Positions 1 through 11,213 are shown, counted from the first letter of the stretch. The stretch is DNA of 64,000 nt from CBFHMJ01 sp965656875 (GCA_965656875.1 CBFHMJ010000026.1:1-64000); one strand, 5' to 3'. The notes: generated by a model from the letters alone, not told the origin. Made by a program: numbers and translations.

Positions 1-3000
1 AGCTCGCCAACATTAGGTGTACTTTGTACCTTGATGGACTGGCACCGTGCTGATCCGGTTGATGCGTTTGAAACACGTCGTCATACCAGAACCGTAGAGC
101 GTCAGGGTAACCGTAACCCGTTCATCGATAATCCAAACTTTGCTGAAACCTTGTATGGCGGTACTTGTCCACCACCTGGTAACGTGGCACCGGTTATTAC
201 TGGTTCACCACAAACCCTGATTGGCTGGGATGCAAACTATAGCTTTGCACCGGCAGCAACGGATTCAAACAATGACTCACTAACGTTCAGCATTCAGAAC
301 AAGCCGTCATGGGCTGACTTTGATCAGTCAAACGGTATTTTGTCTGGCACGCCAGCACAAGGCGATGCGGGAACGTACAGCAACATCGTGATTACGGTGT
401 CTGATGGTGAGTTATCTGCTTCATTAACAGCCTTTGCCATCAACGTTGTTGATCCGGCGAGTATTAATTTCCCACCACAAATTTCCGGTACACCAACAAC
501 TTCCGTAAAAGCGGGCGAAAATTGGTCATTTACCCCGGTTTCGACCGATCCGGAAAGTGATAGCTTAACGTTCGCGGTGACGAACAAAGCTGACTGGATG
601 TCATTTGATACCACAACAGGCACGTTATCTGGCACACCAACAGAAAGTGATGTCGGTACGGTGTCTGGTATCGTTATTTCAGTTAATGACGGCCGTAATC
701 CGGCAGTGGCACTGGATGCGTTTGATTTACGTGTCAGAAGTGCAACCGTTGTGACCGGCGTAATTTTCACGGAATACGTGGAAGGTTCTGGCAGCAACAA
801 AGCGGTTGAAATCACTAACTTCACCGACAGTGCTATTGATCTGAGCCGAGTGAAAATTGTTCTGGCGAACAATGGTAAAACACTCGATACCGCAGGCCTG
901 AATACAGCAACACCAACAGGCACACTGGCGGCAGGCGCAAGCTATGTTATCGGTAACAGTGGTGCTGATGACGGTCTGAAGTCGAAGAGTGATATGTTCT
1001 CAACCATCACTTACTTCAACGGTGATGACGCGCTGGTGCTTTATGTTGATGACGAAATTGTCGATGTGTTTGGTCAGGTTGGTACTGATCCAGGTAGTAA
1101 CTGGGGCTCAGGCGAAACCGCGACGAAAGAACAGACACTACGTCGTAATGCCAGCATCGAATCAGGTGATACTGTACATGATGACGCGTTTGACCCGGCT
1201 GCGGAATGGCAGGGCTTTTCACAGAACACCTTTGACGGACTAGGCTGTAGTGGTACTGCCGCCTGTGGAAGCACAGGTGGTGACGGGGGGACACCAGAGC
1301 TGGGGATTTGTGGCGATGGCAGTACCACACTTATCAGTGCAATTCAGGGTTCAGGTAACAGCACACAAATGACCGGCGCCAATGTGGTGGTTGAAGGTGT
1401 TGTTGTTAGTTCTCTGCAAGGCGAAGGTGGTTACTCAGGCTTCTTCATTCAGGAAGAAACCACAGATTCTGATAATGACCCGCAAACGTCAGAAGGTATC
1501 TTTGTTTACCATACTGCCGACGCAGTGAATGTTGGTGATCAGGTTCGTCTTCTGGCTCAGGCCAAAGAATACAAAGGGCTGACTGAACTGGCATCGGTTC
1601 AGGGATTAACGGTTTGTGCGAACAATCAGTTGTCACTGATCACACCTGCCAGCGTTAACATGCCATTTGATTCTGATACATCGCTTGAAGCGGTTGAAGG
1701 TATGGCGGTTGTCTTCCCACAATCGTTAACGGTGACACTTGATTACAACTTCGCAAAAGAAGGTCAGATTGAGCTGTCAAACGGTCGTTTATTACAACCT
1801 ACTGAAAAATATGCAGCCAACAGCCAACAACGCAGTGATCTGGCGGCAGCGAATGCACTGAATCGCATCATTCTGGATGACGGTTTAACGGCGGATAATC
1901 CTGATACTATCAGCTTCTATCCAACATTCTCTGCTACTGATGCACTTCGCTCAGGCGCGACGGTTCAAAATCTGGCGGCGGTTGTTACGGTAAGTAACAA
2001 TGACTTCCACCTGATTGCTACGTCACAGCCTCAGTTTGTTGATGCTAATCCACGTAAAGCGGTGCCAACACCTCGTCAGTCTGATGCTGATATTCGGGTA
2101 GCAAGCTTTAACGTACTGAACTACTTCACTCGTTATAACGGCCGTGGTGCTGATAACGCACAAGAATTCCAACGCCAACGTGACAAAATCATCACCGCTA
2201 TTGTTGCGTCTGATGCTGACATCCTTGGTTTAATGGAAATCGAAAACAACGGTTATGCGGCAGATTCTGCCATTGCAGATCTGGTTGAAGGTCTGAACGC
2301 AAAAGATGACCTGCATAACTGGGCATTCGTTGACCCGGGCGTAGCGAAGATTGGCACCGACGAAATTGCTGTTGGTCTTATCTATCGTAGTGACCGTGTT
2401 GGTCTGAAAGGCGATGCCGTTATCATTACAGACGAGCCATTCGACGCGAATACACGTAAACATCGTCCACCATTAGTGCAGACGTTTAATTCCCTGCAAG
2501 GTGGTGAAGATCTGACGATCATCGTTAACCACTTCAAATCAAAAGGAAGTGCGTGTGGCGGCGGTCATGATGATTCCGTTCAGGGTAACTGTAACGGCCA
2601 GCGTGTTCTGGCGGCTCAGGCACTGGTTAACATTCTTGCCAATGGTAATCCAACCGGTCAGGCGACTGACAATGTGATGGTGCTGGGTGATTTGAATGCA
2701 TACTCGCAGGAAGATCCGCTACAAACCTTCTACACGGCTGGTTTCAGCAACGTCGGTAACGAGAAAGAAGTTGGTGAACACTATTCTTACTTCTTCGGTG
2801 GTCAGGCTGGTAGTCTGGATCACATGTTGTTGCCAACAGCGGTTCTGGACAAAGTGGTTCAGGCAGAGCACTGGCACATCAATGCTGATGAAACCCGTTA
2901 TCTTGATTACAACACGGAAGGTAAATCAGCGGCACAGTTAGCTAACTGGTACGCGAATAATCCTTTCCGCTCTTCAGACCACGATCCTGTGGTTGCCGAT

Positions 3001-6000
3001 ATTAACCTGGTCGGTGATAACGCCGGTTCTAACCGTCGTCCAACCATCTCAGGTTCACCAGCAACACACATCATCGTTGGTAATACCTATACCTTCACAC
3101 CGGCATCGAATGATGCAGACAATGATCCAGTCACGTTCAGTATTGCGAATCAGCCTTCATGGGCGAGTTTCGATACCAATACGGGTGAGTTAACCGGTAC
3201 TCCGGTGGACGGCGATATCAACACTTACGCAGATATCCGTATCACAGTAACAGACGGTCAGTTATCTTCGACACTACAGGCATTCAGCATTGCGGTTTAT
3301 CCGGCGGGTAATACTGCACCTGTGATCTCAGGTCAGCCGACTGAAGTGATTGAAGCGGGTGAAGATTACAGCTTTACACCAGACGTTAACGATGCAGATG
3401 GCGATACACTGACATTTGCGATTGAGAACAAGCCTGACTGGGCAAGTTTTGACACGACGACCGGTGCATTAACGGGTTCGCCAGCGAATGCCGATGCAGG
3501 TCAGTATCAGAACATCGTGATCTCAGTGACCGATGGTAAGAGCCCGCCAGTTGCGTTGAATGCATTTACCTTAACAGTACGTGAAGCTGCATCGGGTACT
3601 TCATTCCCGGTTATCTTTACTGAATATGTGGAAGGTAGCAGCAACAATAAAGCGGTTGAAATCACTAACTTTGGTAGCAGCGCGTTTGATCTGAGCCGGG
3701 TGAAAATTGTTCTGGCGAACAATGGTAAAACCCTGGATACCTCAGGTCTGAACAACATCACCTTGTCAGGTACGCTGGGCGCTGGTGAAAGTTACGTTAT
3801 TACTAACGCTTCATCGAATGATCAGTTAGCACCAAAAAGTGATGTAACCAGTAACATTACATACTTCAACGGTGACGATGCGCTGGTATTACTGGTTGAT
3901 GATCAAATCAATGATGTAATTGGCCGCGTTGGTGAGCGTCAGACATGGGGCAGTGGCGACACGTCCATGAAAGACCACACACTTCGTCGTAAAAACGGCA
4001 TCACCACAGGTGATCGTATTGCTGATGACAGCTTTGTTCCATCAGAACAATGGGTTGGCTTCTCGCGTGATACTTTCGACGGTTTAGGCTGTAGTGGTGA
4101 AAGCGCCTGTTCTGGCGATGGCGGTGTATTCGTTCCAGCTGATTTTGGTCAGTGTGGTGACGGTACAGAAACGCTAATCAGTGCGGTTCAGGGTGCTGGC
4201 GACGCAAGTCCGATGGCTGGTAATGCTGCGGTTATCGAAGCAATTGTTACGGCTGATTTGCAACAAGCTAATCAGGCGAAAGGCTTCTGGGTTCAGGAAG
4301 AAACGGCACAGCAAGATGACAATGCTGCAACCTCAGAAGGGTTGTTCATTGGCTGGACAGATTCTGATGTATCCGTTGGTGACAAAGTTCGTATCTCAGG
4401 CCAGGTTGCTGAATCGTTCGGTCAAACGACGATCAACAATATCGACCGGGTTGAAGTTTGTGCCAGCAGTCAGTTGAACCTGACCGCTGCGGTAGAGGTA
4501 ACACTACCGGTTGCTGACGAGAACGTGAAAGAATCACTGGAAGGCATGTGGATCAACTTACCACAGAACCTGTTTGTAACGGTTGGCTCAGGCTTTACAC
4601 GTTACGGTGAAATTCAGGTGTCTTCAGGCCGTCTTAAACAGCCTCGTAATGCAGAGTCGATGACCGACGATGAATACGAGCGTCGTTATCAGAAACTAAG
4701 AAACCGCCGTCTGTATGTTGACGATGGTTCAAACTCAACCTACCCGGAATCTATCTCGTACTACCCAACGATTAATGCGGACGATCCGCTACGTTCTGGC
4801 TCTAAAGTGTCAGGCATCAGCGGTGTGATGAGCTACACCTTTGGCAACTACAAAGTTGTGCCGGTGAATCAGCCTCAGTTCGTTAATGCGACTCCTCGTC
4901 GTTCTAAACCATTCACCCGTTTATACGGTGATCATATCCGTGTCGCCAGCATGAACGTGCTGAACTACTACACGCGTTTTGATGGTCGTGGTGCAGACAA
5001 CGATAATGAGTTTGGTCGTCAAAAACGTAAAATCGTTAAAGCGTTAACTCTGTTAAACGCTGACATCATTGGTTTGATGGAGATTGAAAACGGTTTTGGT
5101 GCAGGTTCTGCGATTGAAGATTTAGTTGCAGCACTGAACGAAAAAGACAACATCAACACCTGGAACTTCGTTAACCCTGGCATCGCCGAGGTTGGCACGG
5201 ATGAAGTGATGGTAGCGATTATCTACCGTGAAAACCGTGTGTCGCCTGTAGGCAACCCAATGGTTATCACCGATGTTCCATTCGATGCGGCTACGGCCAG
5301 CCATCGTGCGCCAATTCTACAAACCTTTGAGCCACTGGTTGGTGGTGACAAACTCGTTGTTGCGGTGAATCACTTCCGTTCGAAAGGCGGTAGCTGTGGC
5401 GCTGGCGATGACAGTACCACACAAGGCGCGTGTAACGGTCAGCGTGTGAAAGCGGCACAAACGGTTGTTGGCTTATTCAACAATGGTGATCCAACAGGTC
5501 AGGATGCAAAACATGCTGCGATTCTGGGTGACTTTAATGCCTACACATGGGAAGACCCTATGCAGGTATTCTATGGTCAGCAGTTCGCAAATCTTGCACG
5601 CGACAAAGCGCAGGGCGATAACTACTCGTACTACTATGACGGCGTAGCGGGCAGCCTTGATCACATGCTGTACAAGTCACTTGAGACACCAAACGTTGCC
5701 AGCGTGGCACTGAATAAATCGCGTCTGCGTTCATCAGTATTCACTCAGGCTGATGGCTCAGCGGCTAACGACATCGTGGCTCAGGTTATGCACTGGCACA
5801 TCAACTCAGATGAAATGCCTGCGCTGGACTACAACACTGAAAACAAATCAGAAAATCAGCAAAATGACTGGTATCGTCCTGATCAGTATCGTTCATCGGA
5901 TCACGATCCGGTATTAACAGACTTTGATCTGACGGGCACAGGCATTATTAATCTGCCACCTGTTATTAACGGTACACCAGCCACTTTCGTTGAAACACAG

Positions 6001-9000
6001 TCTGCTTACAGCTTCACCGCTACAGCGAATGATCCGGAAAACGAAGCGCTACAATTCAGCATCGAGAACAAGCCTGCATGGGCAACGTTCGCTAACGGTG
6101 TTCTGTCTGGTACGCCGAGTGATGCCGATAAAGGTGTTTACAACAACATTCTTATCAGCGTGACCGACGGTGTTCACACTGTGTCACTACCGTCATTCAC
6201 GATCACGGTTGATGAGAAGAACTTAGCACCAGTGCCGGGTAACGACAGCTACTCAGTACCAGAGCGTTCTTCACTGTCTGTTGATGTACTGTTAAACGAT
6301 ATCGATCCAAACGGCGACAGCCTGACACTAAGCGACGTAACGCTGATTAGTGGTAAAGGTGAAGTGTCGGTTACAGCCAACCAAACGGTCAACTACCGTA
6401 CTGTTGAAGGCTTCCTGGGTGATGCTGTTGCTCACTACACCGTGATGGATAGCAAAGGCGCATCAGCGACCGGCGTTATTACGTTCACGGTAGAGAATGT
6501 GAACGACGCACCGGTAGCTAACAACGATACTGCGACAACGCAGGAAGATACTGCGGTTCTGATTGATGTCCTGGCGAATGACAGTGATATTGACGGCGAT
6601 GTGCTGACAATAGACAGCGTTGAGCTAATCAGTGGTGACGGCGACGTAACGATTGAAAACAACCAATTGTTGTTCACGCCAACGGCTAATACCTCAGGTG
6701 ATGCAGTCATCAACTACACGGTTCGCGATGCGGGCGGTTTAACGGCTACGGCTACCGTATCTGTCACGATTAGTGCGGTGAATGATGCACCGGTTGCAAC
6801 CAATGATGTTGTTACCATGGCAGAAGACACGTCACTGATGATTGATGTACTGGCGAACGATACTGACGAAGAACAGCAAACGTTAACGTTGGTATCTGCA
6901 ACGATTGAATCCGGCGAAGGCACGGCGATTGTTGACGATCAGCAAGTTCGTTTAACACCTGCTAATAACGTCTTTGGTCAGCTGGTTGCCTCTTACGTGG
7001 TTGCTGATGCGGATGGCGCACAAGCCACCGGTACTATCACAGCAACGGTGAGCAATGTTAACGATGCACCTGTCGCCAGCGATGATGCTGCAACAGTGGC
7101 AGAAAACAGTGCCGTTACCGTTGATGTTCTGGCCAATGATACTGACGTTGATAACGATAGCCTGACTGTAACAGCAGCTACCGTGACAGCAGGTCAGGGC
7201 AGTGCCGTGGTGGTTGATGGTCAGCGTGTCATGTTTACACCGGCGGCTAATCAGTTCGGTCCGATGGCTGTGAGTTATCAAATCACTGACGGCGAAGCGG
7301 TTGCGACAGCGACTATTGCCCTAACGGTAACATCCGTTAACTATGCGCCAGTGGCTAACACTGACAGCTATCAGATGAACGAGAATCAGACGGCTAACTT
7401 CACGCCACTGACGAACGACACCGATGCTGATGGTGACCAGTTAACGATTACCGCTGCGACTGTTACAGCAGGTAATGCAACCGTTTCTGTGATTGGCGGA
7501 ACGTCGTTACAGTTCACACCAGCGACCGATGCAACGGGTGCGATGACAGTCAGCTATGTGGTGACTGACGGCAACCTGACAGCAACCGGTCTGATTAATG
7601 TTGTCGTGAACAATGTCAACGCAGCACCAGTGGCTAACGCAGATACCTTCTCAGTTAACGAAAACACAACAACACTACTGAATGTGTTAGCGAACGACAG
7701 CGATGTTGATGGCGACAGCCTGACACTAAGCAGCGCAACCGTTACTGCAGGTAACGCCACCGTTCGTGTTGTGAACAACCAGATTGAATTTACACCGGCA
7801 ATCGACGCAACGGGAACGTTCGGCGTGAGCTATGTGATTTCTGATGGTGAGTTAACGGCGACGTCACAGGCTACTGTCACGGTTAATAATGTGAATACAG
7901 CACCAGTGGCTAACGCAGATACCTTCTCAGTTAACGAGAACACAACAACACTACTGAATGTGTTAGCGAACGACAGCGATGTTGATGGCGACAGCCTGAC
8001 ACTGAGCAGTGCAACCGTTACTGCGGGTAACGCCACCGTTCGTGTTGTGAACAACCAGATTGAATTTACACCGGCAATCGACGCAACGGGAACGTTCGGC
8101 GTGAGCTATGTGATTTCTGATGGTGAGTTAACGGCAACGTCACAAGCTACCATCACGGTTAATGCTGTGAATGCGGCACCAGTGGCGAATGCTGACTCGG
8201 TAACGCTGGATGAAGACAGTTCTGTTCAGGTCTCTCCATTGTCTAACGATACTGATGCAGACGGCGATACGCTGACGATCACTTCTGTCGCGATGACAAC
8301 TGGCAACGCTGCAATTTCTGTAGCGAATAATGTGGTTACTATCACACCAGCCGCTGACCAGAACGGTGCAATGACAGCCAGCTATCAGGTAACTGATGGC
8401 ACTGAAACCGCATCAGGTCTAATCAACATTACCGTTAATGCAGTCAACGACGCGCCAGTCGCGGCAAACGATACGGCGACGGTATCAACCCGAGCAGCAG
8501 CAACGATTGATGTGTTAAGCAATGACAATGATGTTGATGGCGACACCTTGACGATTGAATCTGCATCCGCTGATGTTGGTACGGTATCTGTAACTGCAGA
8601 TAACACGTTACGCTATGAAGCGCCGGCTGACGGCACAACCGCTGCAACCATTACTTATGTGGTGACAGACGGCTCGCTAACGGCTCAGGCTACAGTGGCA
8701 GTAACGATTACGGCTGACAACGTAGCACCGGTTGCGAATGACGATACTGTTAATCTGGCGGTTGGTGAATTCACCGCACTGATTGACGTGTTGGCGAACG
8801 ATACCGATGCGGATAACGATACACTGACAATCACCGGCGCAAGCACAACGATTGGTTCTGCCGTGATTCAAAACAACCAGATCTTCCTGACAGTCAACAA
8901 TGACTTCAGCGGTCAGGGTACGGTGGATTACGACATCAGTGATGGTTTCGGTGGTACAGCGTCAGGCGTTATTAACGTTGAAAAAGCGATTGATACCACG

Positions 9001-11163
9001 ATTAACCTGACAGTTCCTGCGGATCAAACGGTTAATGCAACAGCCTTGTTTACTCAGGTAAATCCAGGTGTAGCGACAGCAACAAACGGTCAGGGAGATA
9101 GCCTGGCAGTTGAATTGTTGAGTGAAACCTTCCTGATGCCTGGTCGTCACGCATTAATCTGGCGCGCTTGTATCAGTGCTGACATCTGTCAGACAGCAAC
9201 GCAAACCATTAATGTCACGCCGATCATCAGCATTATGACCAGTCAGACGGTGGTTGAAGGTAATCAGGTTCAGGTGCCAGTGCAGCTGAATGGTGAACAC
9301 TTCAATTATCCGGTAGCAATTCCGTTTACTGTGGCAGGTACTACCGATGCGGCAGACCATGATCTGGTTGCCGGGACGGTGACTATCGCCAACGGAACGA
9401 CTGGAACACTAACCTTCACTACAACGGCTGATGCAGTTGCAGACAACAACGAAACGGTGATTATCACCCTAACGCAGAATGCGGATAACGCACTGAATCT
9501 GGCAGGTAACACAACGCATACAGTGACTGTGGTTGAAGACAACCTGGCACCGGTTGCTGTGTTGTCAGCGACTCAGGCGGATGAAGCACGGACGACTGTT
9601 GTGGCCAGCGATGGTGAAATCACGATTGCTGCGGCAGTAACTGATGCGAACGCTGAAGATACTCACACCGTTAGCTGGTCTGCACCGTCACTGACAGCAA
9701 CAAATCAGACTGATGCGGCATTCAGCTTCGATCCGTCAAACCTGACGGCGGGTGTTTACACCATTGAGTTCACGGCAACGGATAATGAAGGCTTATCGGA
9801 TGTAACGACGATTAACCTGAATCTGATCGTGAATGCACCAGCGTTGGATGAAAATGCTGACTCGGATGGCGACGGCACACCAGACAGCGAAGAAGGTCTG
9901 GCCGACACCGATGGTGACGGTATCCCTGATTATCTTGACCGTTTCGACGATCAGTGTAATCAGCTTCCTGCTTCAACGGAAAACTGGAATGCTTACCTGT
10001 TAGAAACAGAAGGCGGCGTTTGTATGGGTCTGGGTTCACTGGCGATGGGCAGTGAAGGTCATGGTGCGCAGCTATCGGCTGACGACATGGCGAATAACCC
10101 GAATCTACCGGCAGATGACCAGGTTGAATTCGCATCAGGCGTGTACGACTTTGTTGCAACACTGCCAGGCGACGCAACCAGCCTGCAACTACTTATTCCT
10201 CAGGCAGCACCAATTCCGGCTGGCGCAATGTACCGTAAGTTCATTGCAGGTCAGGGTTGGACAACGTTTGAAGATGTGGACGGTAATGCGATTCATTCAG
10301 CCGCAGGTCAGGCAGGTTTCTGTCCGGCGATTGGCGATGAGTCAGCATGGCAGTCAGGTCTGAACGAAGGTCACTGGTGTATTCGCATCACCCTGGTTGA
10401 CGGTGGCATCTATGATGCTGACGGCATGCAGAACGGTGTGATTGTTGATCCGGGCGGTATTGCAACGGAAGTAAATAACAACACTGCACCAGTTGCGACG
10501 AACGATACCGCGACGGTTGAGAAGAATCAGTCTGTGACGATTAATGTCCTGGCGAATGATTCGGATGTTGATGGTGATAACCTGACGGTTGTTTCTGCAA
10601 CAGCACAAACCGGCGCAGTAACGATCAACAATGACCAGTCTGTCACGTATCAGCCACAAACAGACTTTGTGGGTAACGACACGATTGACTACAGTGTTTC
10701 TGATGCAAACGGTGGTATTGCCTCGGCGCAGGTAGCGGTAACAGTGACGGAAGTGACTGTGCCCGTTAATCAGGCACCAGTGGCGGCAAATGACACTGCA
10801 GAAACCCTGAACAATCAAGCGGTGACGGTTGATGTCCTGGCTAACGATTCCGATCCGGAAGGTGACGCGCTAACCATTACAGCAGCCGATGCCGATTGGG
10901 GAACCGTGACCATTAACAGCGATAACACGTTGACGTGGACACCAGCGGATACTCAAACCGGCGTAGCAACTGTGACTTACACGATTGCTGATCCTCAGGG
11001 TGCGGAAGCGACTGCAACACTGGCCATTACAGTGACAGCACCGCCAGTCACACCGCCTCCGCCACCGAAAAAATCGGGTGGTGGTAGTGTGCCGTTCGGT
11101 CTACTGGCTGGCTTTGCCCTGATGGCAATGCTACGTCGTAGCCGCCTGCAGGTTCGCCGCTAA
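1..11163 (+). CDS. Giant secreted multi-nuclease: endonuclease I end, two ExeM-type nuclease modules, cadherin-like repeats, GlyGly-CTERM (5' partial)
   Basis: The frame is open to the left edge, so the start is missing; codon counts here begin at base 31. Residues 1-42 (WHRADPVDAFE, QGNRNPFID) match the C-terminal end of endonuclease I (EndA/NucM family). Then follow two putative-Ig domains (about 50-240), a lamin-tail-like domain (241-410), an OB-like region (426-535) and an endonuclease/exonuclease/phosphatase (EEP) domain (685-993). Ig, lamin-tail, OB and EEP recur at 1004-1967. Both EEP copies keep SFNVLNY or SMNVLNY, LMEIEN, GDLNAY or GDFNAY, and SDHDPV, so both look catalytically competent. 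The rest has about 12 cadherin-like repeats (APVANxD start, LANDSDVDGD core), a Calx-beta-like segment, DxDGD calcium motifs near nt 9860-9940, and a C-terminal GGGS, hydrophobic helix and RRSR tail typical of GlyGly-CTERM proteins. Likely role: surface or secreted DNA degradation. Domain calls are firm; cleavage by a rhombosortase is inferred. Confidence 0.93.
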   Translation, partial: SSPTLGVLCTLMDWHRADPVDAFETRRHTRTVERQGNRNPFIDNPNFAETLYGGTCPPPGNVAPVITGSPQTLIGWDANYSFAPAATDSNNDSLTFSIQNKPSWADFDQSNGILSGTPAQGDAGTYSNIVITVSDGELSASLTAFAINVVDPASINFPPQISGTPTTSVKAGENWSFTPVSTDPESDSLTFAVTNKADWMSFDTTTGTLSGTPTESDVGTVSGIVISVNDGRNPAVALDAFDLRVRSATVVTGVIFTEYVEGSGSNKAVEITNFTDSAIDLSRVKIVLANNGKTLDTAGLNTATPTGTLAAGASYVIGNSGADDGLKSKSDMFSTITYFNGDDALVLYVDDEIVDVFGQVGTDPGSNWGSGETATKEQTLRRNASIESGDTVHDDAFDPAAEWQGFSQNTFDGLGCSGTAACGSTGGDGGTPELGICGDGSTTLISAIQGSGNSTQMTGANVVVEGVVVSSLQGEGGYSGFFIQEETTDSDNDPQTSEGIFVYHTADAVNVGDQVRLLAQAKEYKGLTELASVQGLTVCANNQLSLITPASVNMPFDSDTSLEAVEGMAVVFPQSLTVTLDYNFAKEGQIELSNGRLLQPTEKYAANSQQRSDLAAANALNRIILDDGLTADNPDTISFYPTFSATDALRSGATVQNLAAVVTVSNNDFHLIATSQPQFVDANPRKAVPTPRQSDADIRVASFNVLNYFTRYNGRGADNAQEFQRQRDKIITAIVASDADILGLMEIENNGYAADSAIADLVEGLNAKDDLHNWAFVDPGVAKIGTDEIAVGLIYRSDRVGLKGDAVIITDEPFDANTRKHRPPLVQTFNSLQGGEDLTIIVNHFKSKGSACGGGHDDSVQGNCNGQRVLAAQALVNILANGNPTGQATDNVMVLGDLNAYSQEDPLQTFYTAGFSNVGNEKEVGEHYSYFFGGQAGSLDHMLLPTAVLDKVVQAEHWHINADETRYLDYNTEGKSAAQLANWYANNPFRSSDHDPVVADINLVGDNAGSNRRPTISGSPATHIIVGNTYTFTPASNDADNDPVTFSIANQPSWASFDTNTGELTGTPVDGDINTYADIRITVTDGQLSSTLQAFSIAVYPAGNTAPVISGQPTEVIEAGEDYSFTPDVNDADGDTLTFAIENKPDWASFDTTTGALTGSPANADAGQYQNIVISVTDGKSPPVALNAFTLTVREAASGTSFPVIFTEYVEGSSNNKAVEITNFGSSAFDLSRVKIVLANNGKTLDTSGLNNITLSGTLGAGESYVITNASSNDQLAPKSDVTSNITYFNGDDALVLLVDDQINDVIGRVGERQTWGSGDTSMKDHTLRRKNGITTGDRIADDSFVPSEQWVGFSRDTFDGLGCSGESACSGDGGVFVPADFGQCGDGTETLISAVQGAGDASPMAGNAAVIEAIVTADLQQANQAKGFWVQEETAQQDDNAATSEGLFIGWTDSDVSVGDKVRISGQVAESFGQTTINNIDRVEVCASSQLNLTAAVEVTLPVADENVKESLEGMWINLPQNLFVTVGSGFTRYGEIQVSSGRLKQPRNAESMTDDEYERRYQKLRNRRLYVDDGSNSTYPESISYYPTINADDPLRSGSKVSGISGVMSYTFGNYKVVPVNQPQFVNATPRRSKPFTRLYGDHIRVASMNVLNYYTRFDGRGADNDNEFGRQKRKIVKALTLLNADIIGLMEIENGFGAGSAIEDLVAALNEKDNINTWNFVNPGIAEVGTDEVMVAIIYRENRVSPVGNPMVITDVPFDAATASHRAPILQTFEPLVGGDKLVVAVNHFRSKGGSCGAGDDSTTQGACNGQRVKAAQTVVGLFNNGDPTGQDAKHAAILGDFNAYTWEDPMQVFYGQQFANLARDKAQGDNYSYYYDGVAGSLDHMLYKSLETPNVASVALNKSRLRSSVFTQADGSAANDIVAQVMHWHINSDEMPALDYNTENKSENQQNDWYRPDQYRSSDHDPVLTDFDLTGTGIINLPPVINGTPATFVETQSAYSFTATANDPENEALQFSIENKPAWATFANGVLSGTPSDADKGVYNNILISVTDGVHTVSLPSFTITVDEKNLAPVPGNDSYSVPERSSLSVDVLLNDIDPNGDSLTLSDVTLISGKGEVSVTANQTVNYRTVEGFLGDAVAHYTVMDSKGASATGVITFTVENVNDAPVANNDTATTQEDTAVLIDVLANDSDIDGDVLTIDSVELISGDGDVTIENNQLLFTPTANTSGDAVINYTVRDAGGLTATATVSVTISAVNDAPVATNDVVTMAEDTSLMIDVLANDTDEEQQTLTLVSATIESGEGTAIVDDQQVRLTPANNVFGQLVASYVVADADGAQATGTITATVSNVNDAPVASDDAATVAENSAVTVDVLANDTDVDNDSLTVTAATVTAGQGSAVVVDGQRVMFTPAANQFGPMAVSYQITDGEAVATATIALTVTSVNYAPVANTDSYQMNENQTANFTPLTNDTDADGDQLTITAATVTAGNATVSVIGGTSLQFTPATDATGAMTVSYVVTDGNLTATGLINVVVNNVNAAPVANADTFSVNENTTTLLNVLANDSDVDGDSLTLSSATVTAGNATVRVVNNQIEFTPAIDATGTFGVSYVISDGELTATSQATVTVNNVNTAPVANADTFSVNENTTTLLNVLANDSDVDGDSLTLSSATVTAGNATVRVVNNQIEFTPAIDATGTFGVSYVISDGELTATSQATITVNAVNAAPVANADSVTLDEDSSVQVSPLSNDTDADGDTLTITSVAMTTGNAAISVANNVVTITPAADQNGAMTASYQVTDGTETASGLINITVNAVNDAPVAANDTATVSTRAAATIDVLSNDNDVDGDTLTIESASADVGTVSVTADNTLRYEAPADGTTAATITYVVTDGSLTAQATVAVTITADNVAPVANDDTVNLAVGEFTALIDVLANDTDADNDTLTITGASTTIGSAVIQNNQIFLTVNNDFSGQGTVDYDISDGFGGTASGVINVEKAIDTTINLTVPADQTVNATALFTQVNPGVATATNGQGDSLAVELLSETFLMPGRHALIWRACISADICQTATQTINVTPIISIMTSQTVVEGNQVQVPVQLNGEHFNYPVAIPFTVAGTTDAADHDLVAGTVTIANGTTGTLTFTTTADAVADNNETVIITLTQNADNALNLAGNTTHTVTVVEDNLAPVAVLSATQADEARTTVVASDGEITIAAAVTDANAEDTHTVSWSAPSLTATNQTDAAFSFDPSNLTAGVYTIEFTATDNEGLSDVTTINLNLIVNAPALDENADSDGDGTPDSEEGLADTDGDGIPDYLDRFDDQCNQLPASTENWNAYLLETEGGVCMGLGSLAMGSEGHGAQLSADDMANNPNLPADDQVEFASGVYDFVATLPGDATSLQLLIPQAAPIPAGAMYRKFIAGQGWTTFEDVDGNAIHSAAGQAGFCPAIGDESAWQSGLNEGHWCIRITLVDGGIYDADGMQNGVIVDPGGIATEVNNNTAPVATNDTATVEKNQSVTINVLANDSDVDGDNLTVVSATAQTGAVTINNDQSVTYQPQTDFVGNDTIDYSVSDANGGIASAQVAVTVTEVTVPVNQAPVAANDTAETLNNQAVTVDVLANDSDPEGDALTITAADADWGTVTINSDNTLTWTPADTQTGVATVTYTIADPQGAEATATLAITVTAPPVTPPPPPKKSGGGSVPFGLLAGFALMAMLRRSRLQVRR
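7624..8175 (+). repeat. Tandem 276-bp duplication encoding two near-identical cadherin-like repeats
   Basis: Unit 1 is 7624-7899 and unit 2 is 7900-8175, each exactly 92 codons. By eye they differ at about a dozen bases, mostly silent changes and changes in the last few codons, whereas the other repeats of this protein are much more diverged. This points to a recent in-frame duplication. Confidence 0.9.
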
Positions 11164-11213
11164 GGTTGAACGACTGAAAACACAAACCTCATGGTTTGCT
11201 GTTGAATAAAAAA

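Noticed and set aside
324..923. 199-codon open frame on the minus strand inside the giant nuclease gene
   Set aside because: It lies opposite a clear coding sequence with conserved domains and shows no motif; antisense frames of this kind recur along the whole repetitive gene.
7624..8175. CRISPR-like array in the repeat region
   Set aside because: The repeats are in-frame 276-bp coding units with no spacers.
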